From contig CAVQEK010000004.1 in NCBI GenBank assembly GCA_963711495.1, positions 496,001 to 560,000 of the forward strand: 64,000 nt of DNA, read 5' to 3'. The notes under the pieces are model-generated. The model was not told the DNA's origin. It searched no databases and saw nothing but the letters and a program-made list of their open reading frames with translations. Shown in pieces: positions 17,239 through 26,006 of the stretch. The position numbers were made by a program, and so were the translations under genes. Every line of letters starts with the position of its first letter. The stretch's first letter is position 1. This DNA is from CAVQEK01 sp963711495. GTDB lineage: Bacteria > Bacteroidota > Bacteroidia > Cytophagales > Cyclobacteriaceae.

Positions 17239-18975
17239 ATGAAAAAATTAACACTTGTTGTCCTATTCGCATTATTCGGGAGTCTGGTCCTATTGGTTTC
17301 CTGTAATAATGACAGCTCAAACCCAGAAATTCCCGCACCCACCATATCGGTAGCGCCGACCAATGCTGCCGGTTTACCGGGGGCAGATGTTGCACTTGCT
17401 GTGGTAGCTACTGCAGGAACTGGTGCATCCGTTGCTTCTATAACTGTAAGTGATGGTACCAATACAGACAATGTGAATGGTGATTCCTATACTTACAGCG
17501 TTCCTTCTGATGCAACTCAGAATTCTCAGATCATATTAACTTTTACAGTTACTGATAATGAGACTCCGGCAAAGACAGCAACAGCCACTGCCACCGTAAC
17601 AGTTGGTACAGTACCCGCTCAAACCATTACCCTGAAAGAACCGGGTGATAAGAGCGGTTTGTCCAGCTTTGATGGCTATGATACCGGATCGAAAACTTAT
17701 ATCATGATGGCTAAAAATACTTATATCCTCGATGGATTTGTATATGTCAATGATGGTCAGACTTTGGTAATTGAACCTGGTACTGTAGTACAGGGACTTC
17801 CCGGACAAGGTGAAGGCGCCAGTGCGCTGATTATTGCCAGGGGCGGAAAGATCATGGCGGAAGGTACAGCCACTGATCCGATCATCTTTACCGGAAAAGC
17901 CGATGACCTCAACGGTTCTGTTCCCGACGATGCCAACTCACTTTGGGGTGGTGTGATTTTCTTGGGTAAAGCAACAACCAGTAATCTTGCAGAAGGTGGT
18001 GAAAAAAGTATTGAAGGTCTTCCAACTACAGACGACAGAAATCTTTACGGTGGGAATGATGACAGCGATAACTCAGGCGTATTCAAATATGTGTCCGTAC
18101 GACATGGCGGTAGCGTGATCGGCGCCAACAACGAGATCAATGGCCTTTCCATGGGTGCCGTTGGTAATGGAACCGTGATCGATCATGTGGAAGTATTGTC
18201 AAACTTTGATGATGGTATTGAGTTCTTTGGTGGCGCTGTCAATGTCACCAACTGGGTTAGTGCCTGGGTTGGAGATGACGGACTGGACCTGGATGAAGGT
18301 TTCCACGGTTCCATCCAGAATGCATTGGTTTGGACCAGGGCTGCATCCATGGAAAGTGATGACCCCAGAGGTTGTGAACTGGACGGTGGTAACGGCGACA
18401 ATGAACCGGAAAAACCATATTCTACGGCGATATTGGCCAATATTACCTTGTTCTACCAGCCTGACGATGCGCATCAAGCTGCCGATACCTGGATCATGCG
18501 AGACAATTACGGGGGAAGCTTTATCAATAGCATATTCTATGGCTACGATGCCCCTATTAATATAGAGCGCAGAACAGACAAGGTGAGCGCTACGGATGGA
18601 CCTGGCAGCAGTTATGACCGATGGGTTGCCGGTGATATCAAGATTAAAAAGAATGTATTCTATGATATTATGGGTGTAAAAACCGGAACAAGCTTTGCCG
18701 ACATCTTCGTGCTGACCGATGAAACGGATGCCGCCAAAGAAGCGGATGTCGAAAGCAAGTTGAGTATGGACAATACGATTGCAGATCCGGGATTGGGTAT
18801 AGGGACTGCCATGTTCACCCCTTCTACTGATGCGGCAACTACTGATCTGTATACGGGATTGGCTGACCTTAACAGCAGTTTGACCGACGAAAATTACAAA
18901 GGTGCTGTTGATCCTGCCGCCGGTAAGCCATTCTTTGCCGATTGGACAAAAACCTGGGAATTGCTCAATCAATAA
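17239..18975 (+). CDS. surface lipoprotein with Ig-like and beta-helix regions
   Basis: About 578 residues. A signal peptide ends in LVSC (Cys22), followed by an acidic/Asn stretch. A beta-rich Ig/cadherin-like region with TISVAPTNAAGLPGADV and TVTDNETPAKTATATATVTVG runs to about residue 130. A long Asp/Gly/Asn-rich right-handed beta-helix-like region follows, with repeated turns such as GQTLVIEPGTVVQG, IIARGGKIMAEGTATDPIIFTG and DDGIEFFGG. Bacteroidota encode such proteins next to TonB-dependent receptors, and the receptor gene follows. A substrate-binding or surface-anchored role is inferred; ligand unknown. The start could also be the ATG at 17233. A near-consensus CACCTTTG (17178-17185) lies upstream. 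Confidence 0.8.
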   Translation: MKKLTLVVLFALFGSLVLLVSCNNDSSNPEIPAPTISVAPTNAAGLPGADVALAVVATAGTGASVASITVSDGTNTDNVNGDSYTYSVPSDATQNSQIILTFTVTDNETPAKTATATATVTVGTVPAQTITLKEPGDKSGLSSFDGYDTGSKTYIMMAKNTYILDGFVYVNDGQTLVIEPGTVVQGLPGQGEGASALIIARGGKIMAEGTATDPIIFTGKADDLNGSVPDDANSLWGGVIFLGKATTSNLAEGGEKSIEGLPTTDDRNLYGGNDDSDNSGVFKYVSVRHGGSVIGANNEINGLSMGAVGNGTVIDHVEVLSNFDDGIEFFGGAVNVTNWVSAWVGDDGLDLDEGFHGSIQNALVWTRAASMESDDPRGCELDGGNGDNEPEKPYSTAILANITLFYQPDDAHQAADTWIMRDNYGGSFINSIFYGYDAPINIERRTDKVSATDGPGSSYDRWVAGDIKIKKNVFYDIMGVKTGTSFADIFVLTDETDAAKEADVESKLSMDNTIADPGLGIGTAMFTPSTDAATTDLYTGLADLNSSLTDENYKGAVDPAAGKPFFADWTKTWELLNQ

Positions 18976-19011
18976 ACATTTGAGCCATTAATATTAATAT
19001 AATATTTACCG

Positions 19012-19037
19012 GAGCGGCCTTAGGCCGCTCTTTTTTT
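19012..19037 (+). terminator. strong terminator between lipoprotein and receptor genes
   Basis: GAGCGGCC (19012-19019), TTA loop, GGCCGCTC (19023-19030), then seven T. Perfect 8-bp GC-rich stem, so the receptor gene needs its own promoter; a near-consensus GACCTTTG is at 19083-19090. Confidence 0.95.
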
Positions 19038-19125
19038 ATATCATGTTAACAATTCATTAATATTCAATTAACACTATATATCGACCTTTGCCATCAAACT
19101 GAACCTATTGATTAATTCTAATTCT

Positions 19126-21951
19126 ATGAAAATCAGGATTTTATTTTATTCTATTTTTTTTACACTCCTTGCTTTCTCATCCTATGCACAAACCGCCAGT
19201 CTGAGGATAAGCGTGTATGATCAGGAAACAGGAGAAGCCTTAATCGGGGCTACGGCACAGATCCAGGGCACTACCACCGGAGGGGTAACCGACCTTGATG
19301 GTAAGGTAACCATTCCGAATCTTCAACCTGGAAAATACAATGTGGAAATTTCTTATGTTTCCTATCAAAAGAAATTGATTCAGGATGTTGCGGTGCTGTC
19401 AGGTCAACCAGCAGTACTTGAAGTAAAACTAGCCCCTGAAGTGATTGGGTTGGGAGAAGTGGTGATTACTGCAGAGGCCATTAAGAGTAGTGAAAATGCC
19501 TTATTAACGGTACAAAAAAAATCACCGAAAGTGCTCGATGCAGTTTCTTCAGACCAGTTTTCGCGGAATGGCGATAACAATGCTGCAGCAGCCATTAAGA
19601 GGGTCGTGGGTGTGACCATCGAAGGAGGAAAATATGTGTATGTGCGCGGCCTTGGAGACCGCTACAGTAAAACCATCTTAAATGGAGCTGATATTCCCGG
19701 CCTCGACCCAAACAGGAATTCCGTACAACTGGACCTTTTTCCCAGTAACCTCATCGACAACATTATTGTATACAAAACTTTCTCTCCGGACCTAACCGGC
19801 GAATTTTCAGGTGGGCTGGTGGAAATCAACACCAAGGATTTTCCGGATCGATTTACAATGCAGGCATCCGGTTCAGTAGGGTATAATCCACAAGTCAACT
19901 TTAACAATAACTACCTGACCTACAAAGGAAGCAGTACCGATTGGTTGGGATATGATAATGGCTACCGCAGTTTGCCGCCTCTATTGCAGCAATATAAGGA
20001 CAACGGTAATTTTCCTGAGCCTTATCCTAAAAACAACGAAATCACCGAAGCGTCCAGGGCTTTCACCAACCGTCAATTTGAACCCACACGGGCATCGCAG
20101 TTTATGGACCATTCACTGAGCTTTTCCATAGGCAACCAAAAACAGCTTTTCGGCAGGCCCATCGGTTTCATTGCCGGTTTGACCTATCGTCGTGACTTCA
20201 ATTATTATGGTGATGGAACAGTGATCCGTTATGAAGGTTTATCTTCCAGTGTTCCTTCCCTCAATGGCGATATTATTTTTAATAATAGAGATCAGATGTC
20301 AGAAGATGAAACCACTTTAGGAGCTATTTTTAATACTTCTTACAAGATCAATCCGAACAACAAAATTGGAATTAATTTGCTCTATAACCAGGGAGGTACG
20401 AAAATGACGCGATTCCAGAGTGGACTTAAACTGGATAATACACCGGATTCAACCAATTTAGTGCAGACAAGGGTATTATCCTATACTGAACGAAGCCTGA
20501 AAAATGCTCAGATTAAAGGGGAGCATGTTATCCCGGGTTTAAACAATGTACAAATTGACTGGCTGTCTTCCTATACGAGTTCGACGTTAGATCAACCGGA
20601 CCTGCGATTCCTTTCCAACAATATTTTTCTTGACAAAGTTACCGGTGATTCTACCTATTTGATCAGTAATCAAAACCGGCCCGGGAGGTATTACCGGAAT
20701 ATGGACGAGCAGGATTGGGACAACAAATTTAATGTCACGATCCCTACCAAATTCTGGAGAGGATTTGACGGAAAATTTAAGACCGGTCTGGTTTACACCC
20801 AAAAGGACCGTTCTTTCAGGGAGGATCGTTATGAGTATTTTCTCCACAACAATGTTTATAATGGAGACGTAGAAACGTTATTCACCGATGAAAATCTCGG
20901 GTACGATGCTGAAGGTCAACTGCACAATTATTTAGCATTTATTAATGTTCCAAACAATAATTATGATGCCACACAAAGGATTTATGGTGCCTATCTCATG
21001 CTTGAAACCCCGGTAGCGAACAAATTGCGGATGACCACCGGCTTGCGTTTTGAACGCACCGAAATGAACCTGGAATCATTTGGCGGTGTGAAGGGCAATC
21101 TGGAGAGCAATGACTACCTTCCGTCAATTAATTTTACCTATTCAATCAAAGACAATACCAACTTCAGGGTTTCCTACGGCCGTACCATTGCCCGTCCTAC
21201 GTTCCGGGAATTTGCGCCGCTGGCTACTTTTGCTTTTTATGGTGAAATCAATCAGTTGGGGAATCCCAATTTGGAAAGGACCACCATCGATAATTTTGAC
21301 TTGCGATGGGAAACTTATCCGAGTAATAGCCAATATTTTGGGGTGAGTGCTTTCTACAAGAATTTTAACAATCCTATTGAGAACACGGTGAACCCCCAGG
21401 CCGGTGGAAATACAAGGGAATATGAATATGCCAATGTGCCAAAAGGCATGGTGGCAGGCGTCGAACTTGATGTCCGTAAAACATTAGATTTCATCAGCCC
21501 TGCATTGGCCAACTTCAAGATTGAAGGTAATTTCTCGATGATCTATTCGAAAGTAGACCTGGAAGCCGATGAATTATATGCCATCAAAGCTTTCGATCCC
21601 AATGCTAAAGATATACGCCCGATGTTTAATCAGTCACCTTACGTGGTGAATGTAAGTCTGAATTATAGCAATAGCCATGGCTGGTCTGCCGGGCTGACTT
21701 ACAATGAATTCGGGAAGCGTCTGCAGTATTTCCAAACGGATTTACCCTATATCTATGAGCGCTCCAGACCGGATTTGAATGTCAGTGTAGCCAAACAATT
21801 TACCGATCATTTTAGCATGCGGTTGAGGGCTGAAAATCTGATCAATCCCGATTACCGGAAATCTAGTGATTTCAAAGGCAATGAATTCATTTATGATAAT
21901 TTTAAAATAGGCAGATCATTCAGCCTGGGACTGACTTACCTGATCAACTAA
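19126..21951 (+). CDS. TonB-dependent outer-membrane receptor
   Basis: Energy-coupled outer-membrane transporter of about 941 residues. The start MKIRILFYSIFFTLLAFSS gives a signal peptide ending near SYAQ. A CarboxypepD-regulatory-like domain follows (about 25-100: VYDQETGEALIGATAQIQG, VTDLDGKVTIPNL). The plug domain (about 115-250) has the marks YVYVRGLGDRYSKTILNG and DLTGEFSGGLVEINT. The rest is beta-barrel, ending FKIGRSFSLGLTYLIN. It lacks an adjacent SusD; the preceding beta-helix lipoprotein is the likely partner. Substrate unknown. The frame opens upstream at a TTG (19108), but the ATG fits the signal peptide. Confidence 0.92.
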   Translation: MKIRILFYSIFFTLLAFSSYAQTASLRISVYDQETGEALIGATAQIQGTTTGGVTDLDGKVTIPNLQPGKYNVEISYVSYQKKLIQDVAVLSGQPAVLEVKLAPEVIGLGEVVITAEAIKSSENALLTVQKKSPKVLDAVSSDQFSRNGDNNAAAAIKRVVGVTIEGGKYVYVRGLGDRYSKTILNGADIPGLDPNRNSVQLDLFPSNLIDNIIVYKTFSPDLTGEFSGGLVEINTKDFPDRFTMQASGSVGYNPQVNFNNNYLTYKGSSTDWLGYDNGYRSLPPLLQQYKDNGNFPEPYPKNNEITEASRAFTNRQFEPTRASQFMDHSLSFSIGNQKQLFGRPIGFIAGLTYRRDFNYYGDGTVIRYEGLSSSVPSLNGDIIFNNRDQMSEDETTLGAIFNTSYKINPNNKIGINLLYNQGGTKMTRFQSGLKLDNTPDSTNLVQTRVLSYTERSLKNAQIKGEHVIPGLNNVQIDWLSSYTSSTLDQPDLRFLSNNIFLDKVTGDSTYLISNQNRPGRYYRNMDEQDWDNKFNVTIPTKFWRGFDGKFKTGLVYTQKDRSFREDRYEYFLHNNVYNGDVETLFTDENLGYDAEGQLHNYLAFINVPNNNYDATQRIYGAYLMLETPVANKLRMTTGLRFERTEMNLESFGGVKGNLESNDYLPSINFTYSIKDNTNFRVSYGRTIARPTFREFAPLATFAFYGEINQLGNPNLERTTIDNFDLRWETYPSNSQYFGVSAFYKNFNNPIENTVNPQAGGNTREYEYANVPKGMVAGVELDVRKTLDFISPALANFKIEGNFSMIYSKVDLEADELYAIKAFDPNAKDIRPMFNQSPYVVNVSLNYSNSHGWSAGLTYNEFGKRLQYFQTDLPYIYERSRPDLNVSVAKQFTDHFSMRLRAENLINPDYRKSSDFKGNEFIYDNFKIGRSFSLGLTYLIN

Positions 21952-21969
21952 AACAATTCCATTGAATTT

Positions 21970-22404
21970 ATGGATAGAAGGAAGTTGAGTATTCAGCCTC
22001 CTTTTTTTAGTGCCGTTCCACCGGCTAAAACAACATTCCAGGGCCAGCGTATTGGAGATTCCGTAGTTATTGCCTTGAACCATTCGCTAAAAAAAGCGAA
22101 GATTCCGGATATCAACCCAAACAGGGTCCGGTTTGCTTTCTACAACGATGTAGGATATTTAAAAACAAAGTCGGGATCTTTCCGGGTATTCGATTCCATG
22201 GTCCGGATGGCGAAGGGCGGTTCCGTGAGGCCTGATCAAACATTTAATGTCGGTGAATGGGTATCATTCCAAAATCAGGACCGCCAACTTACCGGAACGA
22301 ACGCAGCAATAAAAGAAAAAACAGCCACTTTGAAAGTTGAGGACCAGTCCGGAACTACCAATTATAAGGTATTGCTATATCAGTTAAAGAAGGTTTCAAA
22401 ATGA
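21970..22404 (+). CDS. hypothetical protein of uncertain start
   Basis: Up to 144 residues, soluble, with no motif I recognise. The body (IGDSVVIALNHSLKKAKIP, VRFAFYNDVGYLKTKSGSF, FNVGEWVSFQNQ, TNYKVLLYQLKKVSK) reads like a real beta-rich domain. The only ATG before residue 70 (21970) lies just before and reads through the hairpin and T-run that terminate the receptor gene, so codons 1-14 are terminator sequence. Either the true start is a non-ATG codon downstream (a TTG near 22075), the terminator is leaky, or the gene has lost its own 5' end. Confidence 0.5.
   Translation: MDRRKLSIQPPFFSAVPPAKTTFQGQRIGDSVVIALNHSLKKAKIPDINPNRVRFAFYNDVGYLKTKSGSFRVFDSMVRMAKGGSVRPDQTFNVGEWVSFQNQDRQLTGTNAAIKEKTATLKVEDQSGTTNYKVLLYQLKKVSK
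21978..22008 (+). terminator. terminator of the TonB receptor gene, inside the next ORF
   Basis: AAGGAAG-T-TGA (21978-21988), loop GTAT, TCA-G-CCTCCTT (21993-22003), then five T. The stem has one A-C mismatch and one T-G wobble. It overlaps the first codons of the 21970 ORF. Confidence 0.7.
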
Positions 22405-22538
22405 TTAATTCTTATTCCGAATTTGTTGCTGTAAACCATAACAAAATAGTATGAAAATTGGCTATCCAGCCTATCGCATGTGCTCACTAGGGAGGCGACT
22501 GTGTGAAATAATTTGGCTCCTGTGATGAAAAGGATAAC

Positions 22539-22552
22539 CAGGACTCCGTCCT
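22539..22552. repeat. inverted-repeat arm 1
   Basis: CAGGACTCCGTCCT matches the reverse complement of 23260-23273 at 13 of 14 bases. The two arms bracket the DUF1801 gene. Confidence 0.4.
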
Positions 22553-22569
22553 TACTATAGGCAATGAAT

Positions 22570-22595
22570 ATTCAGCTTCCCGGGGCTTTACTCGC
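22570..22595 (+). repeat. direct-repeat copy 1
   Basis: ATTCAGCTTCCCG is identical to 23167-23179, and similarity continues as CTTTAC-CG-T in both copies. Confidence 0.45.
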
Positions 22596-22736
22596 TTGAA
22601 TATATTCTTTCTAACATATATGACTGGATTTTAAAAGCTTTTGAACATCAAACCGGTAAAAAATACTTAACAGAAATGAATTTGGGAATTGACTTTATCT
22701 CCCAAATGGTGTAAGACGCATTGTTAGCCACTCGTA

Positions 22737-23105
22737 TTATTTAATTTTTATCGTCCCATTTCTATACAAGTGCAACGCTCGCTTTAAAATTAATTCAATG
22801 GTAGCAATGGGTAAATCGGTGTTCGGGTTTACTCTGAAAATCTTCATCCTCGAGCGCTTACCTGTTTCCAATTCAGGGTGGTCAAGATGTTTTCCTTCCA
22901 CCATAAGAATGTATGGCTCATTCGTTTTTTTATCCAGCCATAGATAACAGAACATTTTTTTCTTATAACAGAAGCAGGGCATTCCCCACTTCTGTGTTTC
23001 AGTAATGTTTTTGTCTTGATCTAAAATAATTTTGCGTAGAGCAAGTAAACAACTCCGGTTTGGCTCTTCCATATTCAAATAATAGTTGTCTATTTTTCGC
23101 ATCAT
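22737..23105 (-). CDS. DUF1801 domain protein
   Basis: About 122 residues from the Met pair at 23105/23102; the frame extends to 23150, but the extra 15 residues do not look like the family. The segments QKWGMPCFCYKKKMFCYLW, YILMVEGKHLDHPEL and the arginine-rich FRVNPNTDLPIATIELIL match the small YdhG-like DUF1801 proteins common in Bacteroidota. Function is unknown; members resemble frataxin/SufE-like folds. No partner genes. Bracketed by short direct and inverted repeats. Confidence 0.78.
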   Translation of the reverse strand: MMRKIDNYYLNMEEPNRSCLLALRKIILDQDKNITETQKWGMPCFCYKKKMFCYLWLDKKTNEPYILMVEGKHLDHPELETGKRSRMKIFRVNPNTDLPIATIELILKRALHLYRNGTIKIK

Positions 23106-23166
23106 AATTTCGGATATTATTTCACTGCAATTATAGAATCCATCTGCCATGTTGCGGGCGGTATAA

Positions 23167-23192
23167 ATTCAGCTTCCCGAATCTTTACACGT
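23167..23192 (+). repeat. direct-repeat copy 2
   Basis: Partner of 22570-22595: the first 13 bases are identical, then an imperfect match. About 600 bases separate the copies. Confidence 0.45.
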
Positions 23193-23259
23193 TCGGGTAC
23201 AATCTATAATATGCAGGATAAAGAAAGCGGGTTTATCACGTGTATTTTGTTTTAAATTC

Positions 23260-23273
23260 AGGATGGAGTCCTG
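23260..23273. repeat. inverted-repeat arm 2
   Basis: AGGATGGAGTCCTG, reverse complement of 22539-22552 with one mismatch. Confidence 0.4.
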
Positions 23274-23429
23274 TTGCCACAATTATCACCAGACAAGCGC
23301 AATACGACAGTAGAGGGACCCTCGCTATTTTATTCGCCGGGTGTTTGTTTTAAAGATGCTCATGAATCTCATTGCGTTCGATTTGCCGGGCCAGCGCATT
23401 TTTTTATAACGCAGGATGGAACACTGTGT

Positions 23430-23777
23430 TTATGGAACATGACGAACTCTTATACCAAGCCAAATTTGTAATGCCGTATAAATTAGAGCTGGAATTGCGG
23501 TAACCGGTGAATTGATCCGGAAGTGTGAATAAATTGCACCAATTGTTGTGACCGTTAGTCCGGCTGCTGCCCATTTTGCAAAAGGTCGAATTAATACGCC
23601 TATGGCACAAATGATTTGTACTGCGCATGTTATATAAATCAATTCTGGTGAATAGTTGAAGCGTATAGATAAGAGATGGTCCTTATATTCAAGAAAAGCT
23701 GCGATTGGAGCACCAAAACCGTATGATATGACCAGAAATCTGGAGATAATCAGAGCCCAACGATCGACTTGGGTCAT
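23430..23777 (-). CDS. DoxX-like integral membrane protein
   Basis: 115 residues with four hydrophobic segments, at about 8-27, 43-63, 67-86 and 92-108. The pattern SRFLVISYGFGAPIAAFLEYKD ... PELIYITCAVQIICAIGVLIRPFAKWAAAGLTV, with the final ALIYTALQIWLG, fits small DoxX/DoxD-like proteins. Their biochemical role is mostly unknown; some link to respiratory or redox functions. It stands alone on the minus strand between repeat-containing gaps, so no context helps. Confidence 0.7.
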   Translation of the reverse strand: MTQVDRWALIISRFLVISYGFGAPIAAFLEYKDHLLSIRFNYSPELIYITCAVQIICAIGVLIRPFAKWAAAGLTVTTIGAIYSHFRINSPVTAIPALIYTALQIWLGIRVRHVP

Positions 23778-24182
23778 TTCAATTTAATTTTAACAACGGA
23801 TATATTAGCCTCAACTGAGAAATTTTGGTCAACTTTGCCATATTACATGCTGTGGGAAAAAGTGAGTTTACTTTTCCAATATCTACAGACGAAGCAATAT
23901 CTAAATTTAATATTTTTTAGAGGACTTTCCAGAATCCTCAGCATTTTCGTTTTACTAACATCCACTATGTTTTTTATCTTTTATGTATATGACAGTTCTC
24001 ACTCCCCTACCATTATTGGGGCTGAACCTCTCTATTCGATATTACTTCAATCAGGGGAATTCCAGCTTTCACAGGAATGACGGCAGTAGTGGTGTATCGT
24101 CCTAAAATAACCATATAGTCAGACAAATTATGAGTAATTTACTTCGAACGAGGTCCCAAACCTTGTCAAGGTTAGGGCATTC
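23778..24182. other. 405-base gap, no supported gene
   Basis: A 103-codon plus-strand frame (23769-24080) overlaps the DoxX-like start and has no domain or signal I trust. CAGGAATGAC at 24072-24081 is the reverse complement of 24695-24704, so short inverted arms flank the lipoprotein gene at 24183-24635. Confidence 0.5.
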
Positions 24183-24635
24183 TTAATTCAAATTAAAATA
24201 GATCTTATACTGCGTCTTAACCGAATCGATTTTTTTGGTCCCCACCTTGAATAGCGTCACCGATTTAAAATCCGGAATGTCCTTCCAGATGATCATGGCA
24301 TTGGTATCGGCAGAAGTAGGCGTGGTGGCTTCCAGCCCGTAACGTTCAATGGTGTGCTGGTCAAACGGCAGATCGTAAGGCTTGTTGATGATTACCTCGG
24401 CGACATGGCCTTTGAGATGCCGGATCTCCGTGTCACGGGGTTGATACTGCTGAATGAAATAATGATGTCCGAGAATGTTTTTATAATAACTCGTGTCTGG
24501 TTGACCCAATACCGCGATAACACCTTTATCATCTTTGCCGATCAGATCACGCACATTGAATATCACATCTTTTTTAGGATGAGCGCAGGCAAGAACGATC
24601 ACCATCATGCCGGTCATCATCATAATTCTTTTCAT
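24183..24635 (-). CDS. lipoprotein with BamE/SmpA-like N-terminal region
   Basis: 150 residues from the ATG at 24635: signal peptide MKRIMMMTGMMVIVLAC (Cys17). The segment DLIGKDDKGVIAVLGQPDTSYYKNILGHHYFIQQY then resembles the helix-turn-strand core of SmpA/OmlA/BamE domains (xLIGxxxxxVxxxLGxPxxxxY). The C-terminus (TLFKVGTKKIDSVKTQYKIYF) is not recognised. A role in outer-membrane assembly is possible, but the family match is by eye. The frame extends to 24668, but the shorter start gives the lipoprotein signal. Isolated gene. Confidence 0.65.
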   Translation of the reverse strand: MKRIMMMTGMMVIVLACAHPKKDVIFNVRDLIGKDDKGVIAVLGQPDTSYYKNILGHHYFIQQYQPRDTEIRHLKGHVAEVIINKPYDLPFDQHTIERYGLEATTPTSADTNAMIIWKDIPDFKSVTLFKVGTKKIDSVKTQYKIYFNLN

Positions 24636-24973
24636 CGTGTATACTGGTTTATTGATTATTTTTTCCAAGATTCAAAATTACCTGTTGATTGTATGTCATT
24701 CCTGAGGAGATGCAACACTCAGGGTGCGAAATTAGATAAAAACCAGCACCCACACTACTCTGGTATTTTAAGATATTGTGAACTTATAATACCTTTAAAT
24801 TTGTTAAATCCACCATCGTCTCGCTTAACCTTGGTTCTACTGATATTTATAAACGCTTATGAGGAAAGTAATACGGTATAGCAACCGGTATTTTTCTATG
24901 AAATGCAGCAACTCAATTTTTATTCGCGTATTTTATGATTCATTAAAACAGTATCACAAGATCTTCACCAATT
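24636..24973. other. 338-base divergent intergenic region
   Basis: Separates the minus-strand BamE-like gene from the plus-strand GH172-like gene. It contains GTCATTCCTG (24695-24704), partner of 24072-24081. No consensus promoter seen. Confidence 0.5.
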
Positions 24974-25975
24974 ATGAAAAGAAATATTCTTTGGATTTTC
25001 ACCATCGCAACACTTAGTATTACCGCCTGTTCAGGTCCGGATTCTACTAGAGAGCGGACCAAAGAAGACGTTACCGGAACATTGAAAACCTTCGGCACCA
25101 TGGGCAAAGAATTGCGTGTCCTGAAGAAGAATGAGGAAGCGGAACTGTTTGCTTACCAGGGTAAGGGATGTCTCACCCATATGTGGTTTGGCGGGGCATT
25201 CAAAGGCATAGCATTTACCAGGATAAGGATTTATGTGGATGACGAGCAAAAGGCATCCATCGACATGTCACTTTTTTTGGGACATGGCATTGGATTTGGC
25301 GACAAGCACGCACCCTGGGGTACCGCCATAATGGGCAATACCGGTGGTGATAGTGGTATTTACGACACTTATCGCATACCTTTTGGGCACAGCATCCGGG
25401 TTACCGCCGAGCTTGCCCCGGACGCCGATGACAATCCAATGTTTTGGTGGATCATTCGGGGCACGGAAAATCTGCCTGTAACATTGGGAGGAGTTATTTT
25501 GCCGGAAAATACACGACTGAAATTGTATACACTGGAAGATTATTCCGCCAGACCCCTGGAAGAATTTTCAATGTGCGACGTAACAAGTGCCGGCGCATTA
25601 TATCAGGTGACCATGCAGGCAAAAGGAGAAAAACAATCCGGTGATTGGAAAGACCTCAGCTATATGGAAGCCTGCATCAGGGCATACATGGGTCCCGGGT
25701 CGAAACCCACTTTTCTATCGTCAGGTTTGGAAGATTATTTCCTGGGGACGTATTATTTCAAAACCGGGTTGTACCAAAATATGCTGGCAGGATTGACGCA
25801 TTTCGATGCCGCAAAAAATGAATTTTCTGCCTATCGGTTCCATGAAGACGATCCGGTGTTTTTTCAAAACGGACTGAGGCTGACTTGTCGTTGCGGCGAA
25901 AAAATTGGCGATAAGGTATTTCATGATCCCCCGACAACCCGATACACCACTTATGTTTGGTTATATCAATGGTAA
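24974..25975 (+). CDS. DUF2961 / GH172 family lipoprotein glycosidase
   Basis: 333 residues. Signal peptide with lipobox ITAC (Cys19). The body has DUF2961 features: KGCLTHMWFGGAF near the start, FRIYVDDEQ-like RIRIYVDDEQKASIDM, the central PFGHSIRVTAE, the GLEDYFLGTYYF motif whose Glu is a candidate catalytic residue, and YRFHEDDPVFF near the end. Characterised GH172 members act on alpha-D-fructofuranosides or alpha-D-arabinofuranosides. It is a little short for the family but looks complete. No SusCD or other glycosidase is adjacent, so the substrate cannot be guessed. Confidence 0.83.
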   Translation: MKRNILWIFTIATLSITACSGPDSTRERTKEDVTGTLKTFGTMGKELRVLKKNEEAELFAYQGKGCLTHMWFGGAFKGIAFTRIRIYVDDEQKASIDMSLFLGHGIGFGDKHAPWGTAIMGNTGGDSGIYDTYRIPFGHSIRVTAELAPDADDNPMFWWIIRGTENLPVTLGGVILPENTRLKLYTLEDYSARPLEEFSMCDVTSAGALYQVTMQAKGEKQSGDWKDLSYMEACIRAYMGPGSKPTFLSSGLEDYFLGTYYFKTGLYQNMLAGLTHFDAAKNEFSAYRFHEDDPVFFQNGLRLTCRCGEKIGDKVFHDPPTTRYTTYVWLYQW

Positions 25976-26006
25976 ATATCAATAATCACCAGGTTTAAAT
26001 GACGTC

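Larger units (their letters stand above)
22405..22736. other. 332-base gap with repeat copies
   Basis: No credible gene. It carries one copy each of two short repeats whose partners lie at 23167-23192 and 23260-23273, on the far side of the DUF1801 gene (listed separately). Confidence 0.5.

Noticed and set aside
22405..22740. Integron-type attC sites or a tRNA in the repeat-rich gap
   Set aside because: No matching RYYYAAC/GTTRRRY core pair and no cloverleaf or T-loop motif could be found by eye.
23274..23471. 65-codon plus-strand ORF
   Set aside because: Overlaps the 3' end of the DoxX-like gene and shows no protein-like pattern.
23769..24080. 103-codon plus-strand ORF
   Set aside because: Overlaps the DoxX-like start, with no recognisable domain; hydrophobic stretches are consistent with a chance frame.
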